Source: Chlorobiaceae bacterium (GTDB lineage Bacteria; Bacteroidota; Chlorobiia; Chlorobiales; Chlorobiaceae). From it: a stretch of 37,793 nucleotides of DNA. Shown here in pieces: positions 35,345-37,793 of this stretch; position 1 is the stretch's first letter; the number at the start of each line of letters is the position of its first letter. The stretch is taken from positions 1-37,793 of the forward strand of contig JAAXVR010000027.1 in the NCBI GenBank assembly GCA_013335405.1, read 5' to 3'. Under the pieces are notes generated by a model. The model searched no databases. It saw only the letters and a list, made by a program, of their open reading frames with translations, and was not told the DNA's origin. A program made the position numbers and the translations under genes.

Positions 35345-36748
35345 CTATCTCTCCGATTCAAGCGAAGGAGCCTCGACAGCCGGAACATCCCCTTCCCCAA
35401 CCCTTGGCATGGGAACATCGATATCCTTGAGACTCGGCATTTCTCCGCGAACGACACCCAGCGTGTTCAACAGCCTGCCCATGCCTGCCAGCGTCCTCGC
35501 ATTGGCTACCGTCAGGTCGAAAAAGCCGTTGTAATAAGCCCTCTGGGCCTGGTAGTACTCGTTTTCCGTATCGAGCAGGTCGAGAAGTGTCCGTTTTCCG
35601 ATATTGAACTGATCGCGATAAGAGACTCTGACATGATCGAGGTTTTTCCGATGCTGATTGAGGTAGCGGACCTGTTCTGCGATCATCCGCTTGTCGTTGA
35701 ATGCGATTGTCAGCGTCTGGCGCAAATCGACCGCGGCCTTGTCTTTCAGGGCAATGGCAGTGAACATTTTTTCACGGTACTGGTGAACAGCCGCGATATC
35801 TGAGCCGCCGTTGAGAATGTTGTAGGTCATGGCAACCTCGGCAACGGATTCAGACTGACTGCCGCTGATTCCCTGCATATCCCAGGAGCGGTCATGCCAG
35901 GCCTTGAAATCGATCCTTGGGTAAAATTTCGATTCCTGTACCTTGATGGCCTTCTGTGCAGCCTTGATATCCGAAAATTTTGCAAGCAGACCGGGATTAT
36001 GCTGGAACGCGTCACTGAGCGCTTCTTTTATCGTACCGGGGATTCCGTCATCAGGAAGAAGCACCGCCTGCATATTGTCATCGGGGAGTTCCCCGACATA
36101 ACGCTGATAACGAGCCATGACATCGTTCAGGTTGCTCAGTTCCGTCAGGTAATTGGACTGAGCAAGCGCGACACGGGCGCTGATCTGCTGAAGATCGACA
36201 CCGGCACCGACACCGGCACGGACCCTGTCGCTCACCTGGTTGTAGATTTCCTTGTGATAATCCAGATTCCGTTTGGCAAGATTCAGCATCTCACGGTAAC
36301 GAAGAACGTCGACATATGACCTGAAACTCTCCAGAGCTACATTTTCCATGGTATCCATGAACTCGAAATACCTCGACTGTCCGGAGTATTTCAGACGGCA
36401 TACCTGGTTACAGGTAAAAAAACCGTCGAACAGCATCTGGTTCAGCTCGATACGGACATCCCTGCGCCACATGTCCGTGTGAGGTATATCCCCACGGCGC
36501 CATTCCCTTCCGATACCTGCAGATATGTCGATTTTAGGATAGAATCCACCTTTAGCGACATTCTGCTCCTCGTAAACATCCCTGAAAGCATGAAAGCGAG
36601 CCCTGATTTCCGGGTTCGTGTTCACGGCTTTTTCCACCGCTTCCTTCGCCGTCCGGGAACCAGCCTCGGCTGCCTGCGGTGCCCCGATAAAAAGCAGCAT
36701 CATCGCAGCGGCAATGGACTTCAGATTTCTTTTCGTAGAGTTTTTCAT
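35345..36748 (-). CDS. TolC-family outer-membrane channel
   Basis: The 467-residue protein has a signal peptide (Lys/Arg start, hydrophobic AAAMMLLFIGAP, likely cleavage after AEA at about residue 29). Two TolC-type repeats follow, each of long helices and outer-membrane strands. Typical phrases are EKAVNTNPEIRARFHAF in the first half and FNIGKRTLLDLLDTENEYYQ, which precedes the last helix. ATG 36748 has AGGGA just upstream; the 30-codon extension to 36838 is rejected. It would form the exit duct for the RTX exporter and perhaps for the YbhGFSR-like exporter. The acidic Pro/Glu-rich tail after about residue 435 is unusually long. Confidence 0.92.
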   Translation of the reverse strand: MKNSTKRNLKSIAAAMMLLFIGAPQAAEAGSRTAKEAVEKAVNTNPEIRARFHAFRDVYEEQNVAKGGFYPKIDISAGIGREWRRGDIPHTDMWRRDVRIELNQMLFDGFFTCNQVCRLKYSGQSRYFEFMDTMENVALESFRSYVDVLRYREMLNLAKRNLDYHKEIYNQVSDRVRAGVGAGVDLQQISARVALAQSNYLTELSNLNDVMARYQRYVGELPDDNMQAVLLPDDGIPGTIKEALSDAFQHNPGLLAKFSDIKAAQKAIKVQESKFYPRIDFKAWHDRSWDMQGISGSQSESVAEVAMTYNILNGGSDIAAVHQYREKMFTAIALKDKAAVDLRQTLTIAFNDKRMIAEQVRYLNQHRKNLDHVRVSYRDQFNIGKRTLLDLLDTENEYYQAQRAYYNGFFDLTVANARTLAGMGRLLNTLGVVRGEMPSLKDIDVPMPRVGEGDVPAVEAPSLESER

Positions 36749-37127
36749 GATCCCTGATTTTGGGTGGTTCAACTGAAACGATGTCCGGGAAAGCACCCTT
36801 ATTTTACGATGAAATAAAAAGTTACAACGATATAACAACAGAATTCACGCATTCATCCAGATCAGTTCATCCCTCATAAAAAACCTTGATCCATTGTAAG
36901 CAATCGGTCCTCGATACCTTAACCTATAGTAAAAAAATACTTTCACTAATAAAAAGCTACAACTAATATGCCAAATATAGCGAAATATTGACGAAATTCC
37001 CATAAATGCATATACAAAATTTATTTACCGTACTTGAAATCGACAGATAATAAAGAAAATATATACCCATGGACAAGTGTCCGGCAAATCATGGAACACT
37101 GCTGTAGCATATGAGCACAACAATCGG
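36749..37127. other. AT-rich gap upstream of tolC
   Basis: This gap lies between the end of the RTX gene and tolC, both on the minus strand. It is AT-rich throughout and probably contains the tolC promoter and leader. I see no gene, no repeat array and no clear terminator for the RTX gene. A short imperfect GGACA/TGTCC hairpin at about 37072-37083 is too small to call. Confidence 0.45.
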
Positions 37128-37793
37128 TTATCCAAGTCCTGATCGATTGATGTTTGTTTCAATTTTTACGGTGTTTCCTCCGGAAGAATAAACTGCAAAT
37201 TCATGGCTGTTGCCGCCTATCGTTTCCGTTACCGTGACTGTTGAGGTTCCCCACCCGGTTCCGGCTACCGAATCGCTTTCCGTACCAAGGATATAGAGGA
37301 TGCTCCCGTTCGTCAGTCCGGGAATGTCCGATGGATCGAGATTGGTAATTGAATTGCCTGCTGTATCACTCGTCAGGTCGATAACTTCGATGTTGTTGAT
37401 TCTGCCGGTAAGGGTCGAACCGGAGAAATCAAGATCATCGCCATTCCTCAACAACAATGTATCATTGTTGGCCCCGCCGTCGATAGCATTCGCTAGCGTG
37501 TCGCCGCTGTCGTAGACGAGGGTATCGTCACCGGTGCCTCCGATGAGCGTATCACTGCCAGCCCCGCCATCGAGAATATCGTTCCCCGCTCCACCCGTCA
37601 GTGAATCGTTGCCGGCTCCTCCTGCAAGTGTGTCGTTCAGCCCTCCTCCGGTAAGTGTATCGTTGCCGGAGGTCCCGGTAAGATTGTATTGCAGTCTCGA
37701 CTCGAAATTGGTTTCAGTGACTGAAGCACCGAAATTGATCACGATATCTCCAGTATCAGTGTAATCACCATCGTTATTGAGATTGATCTGCCC
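37128..37793 (-). CDS. RTX-repeat type I secretion substrate, C-terminal part
   Basis: The frame is open to the right edge of the window, so the gene starts outside; about 221 C-terminal residues are seen. The visible part begins with an Asp/Asn-rich loop (NNDGDYTDTGD). Six nonapeptide RTX repeats of the GGxGxDxLx type follow, then another repeat-like segment (DGGANNDTLLLRNGDDLDFSG), INNIEVIDLTSD, and a last domain without repeats that should carry the C-terminal secretion signal. There are no Cys residues in the visible part, as expected of an exported Ca2+-binding protein. It is next to tolC and the exporter genes, making it the likely substrate. Total length and N-terminal domains (adhesin or enzyme) cannot be seen. 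Confidence 0.88.
   Translation of the reverse strand, partial: GQINLNNDGDYTDTGDIVINFGASVTETNFESRLQYNLTGTSGNDTLTGGGLNDTLAGGAGNDSLTGGAGNDILDGGAGSDTLIGGTGDDTLVYDSGDTLANAIDGGANNDTLLLRNGDDLDFSGSTLTGRINNIEVIDLTSDTAGNSITNLDPSDIPGLTNGSILYILGTESDSVAGTGWGTSTVTVTETIGGNSHEFAVYSSGGNTVKIETNINRSGLG
37515..37676 (-). repeat. Six 27-bp RTX repeats
   Basis: Six in-frame units of nine codons encode GTSGNDTLT, GGGLNDTLA, GGAGNDSLT, GGAGNDILD, GGAGSDTLI and GGTGDDTLV. These form a parallel beta roll that binds Ca2+. The DNA copies are diverged in third positions, so the array is not a recent slippage product. Confidence 0.9.

Noticed and set aside
35152-35457. Minus-strand 101-codon frame at the end of tolC
   Set aside because: It overlaps the 3' end of tolC in another frame and runs through the tolC terminator.

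Overview
The window comes from a green sulfur bacterium (Chlorobiaceae, Chlorobium/Prosthecochloris-like). The strongest evidence is the aclB-aclA pair for the two-subunit ATP-citrate lyase of the reductive TCA cycle (19.5-22.6 kb). The phospho-histidine of AclA falls at residue 273, the position I recall for the Chlorobium enzyme. The compact arginine cluster and the Gram-negative envelope genes (Lgt, LolC/E-type permeases, TolC, type I secretion) agree with this. I see no rRNA, tRNA, CRISPR array or intact insertion sequence.

Region 1 (1-8.5 kb): the 3' end of a tail-specific protease gene faces a minus-strand arginine cluster, transcribed argC-argJ-argB-argF-argR then argG-argH. It covers acetyl-cycle ornithine synthesis through argininosuccinate lyase and carries its own repressor gene. 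A near-consensus ARG box (17 of 18 positions) lies upstream of argC. A terminator-like hairpin with a T-run separates argR from argG, so the cluster may be two transcription units.

Region 2 (8.5-14.6 kb): a tight plus-strand run of four genes: a phosphate-binding-like lipoprotein, a membrane GGEEF diguanylate cyclase with an intact I-site, and two LolC/LolE-type permeases. A GNAT acetyltransferase and a Gdt1-type cation transporter follow.

Region 3 (14.6-22.7 kb): a large HerA/DUF87-like ATPase with a coiled-coil tail, a 635-bp AT-rich gap, a small exported protein of unknown function, a 24-bp perfect hairpin between convergent genes, lgt, then aclB-aclA ending at a strong terminator.

Region 4 (22.7-29.3 kb): a plasmid-style partition pair (ParA plus a small ribbon-helix-helix protein) flanked on both sides by AT-rich repeats sharing the octamer ATATTATA/TATAATAT. 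Next is a five-gene YbhGFSR-like ABC-2 exporter operon: a lipoprotein membrane-fusion protein, two separate ATPases and two permeases.

Region 5 (29.3-37.8 kb): a type I secretion locus. In transcription order on the minus strand it has an RTX-repeat protein (cut by the window edge), TolC, a cytoplasmic parvulin-like protein, a 1027-residue ABC exporter with an N-terminal cyclic-nucleotide-binding-like domain and a degenerate C39 domain, and an HlyD-type adaptor. A family-2-like glycosyltransferase converges on it. These genes together should make and export one or more large calcium-binding surface proteins.
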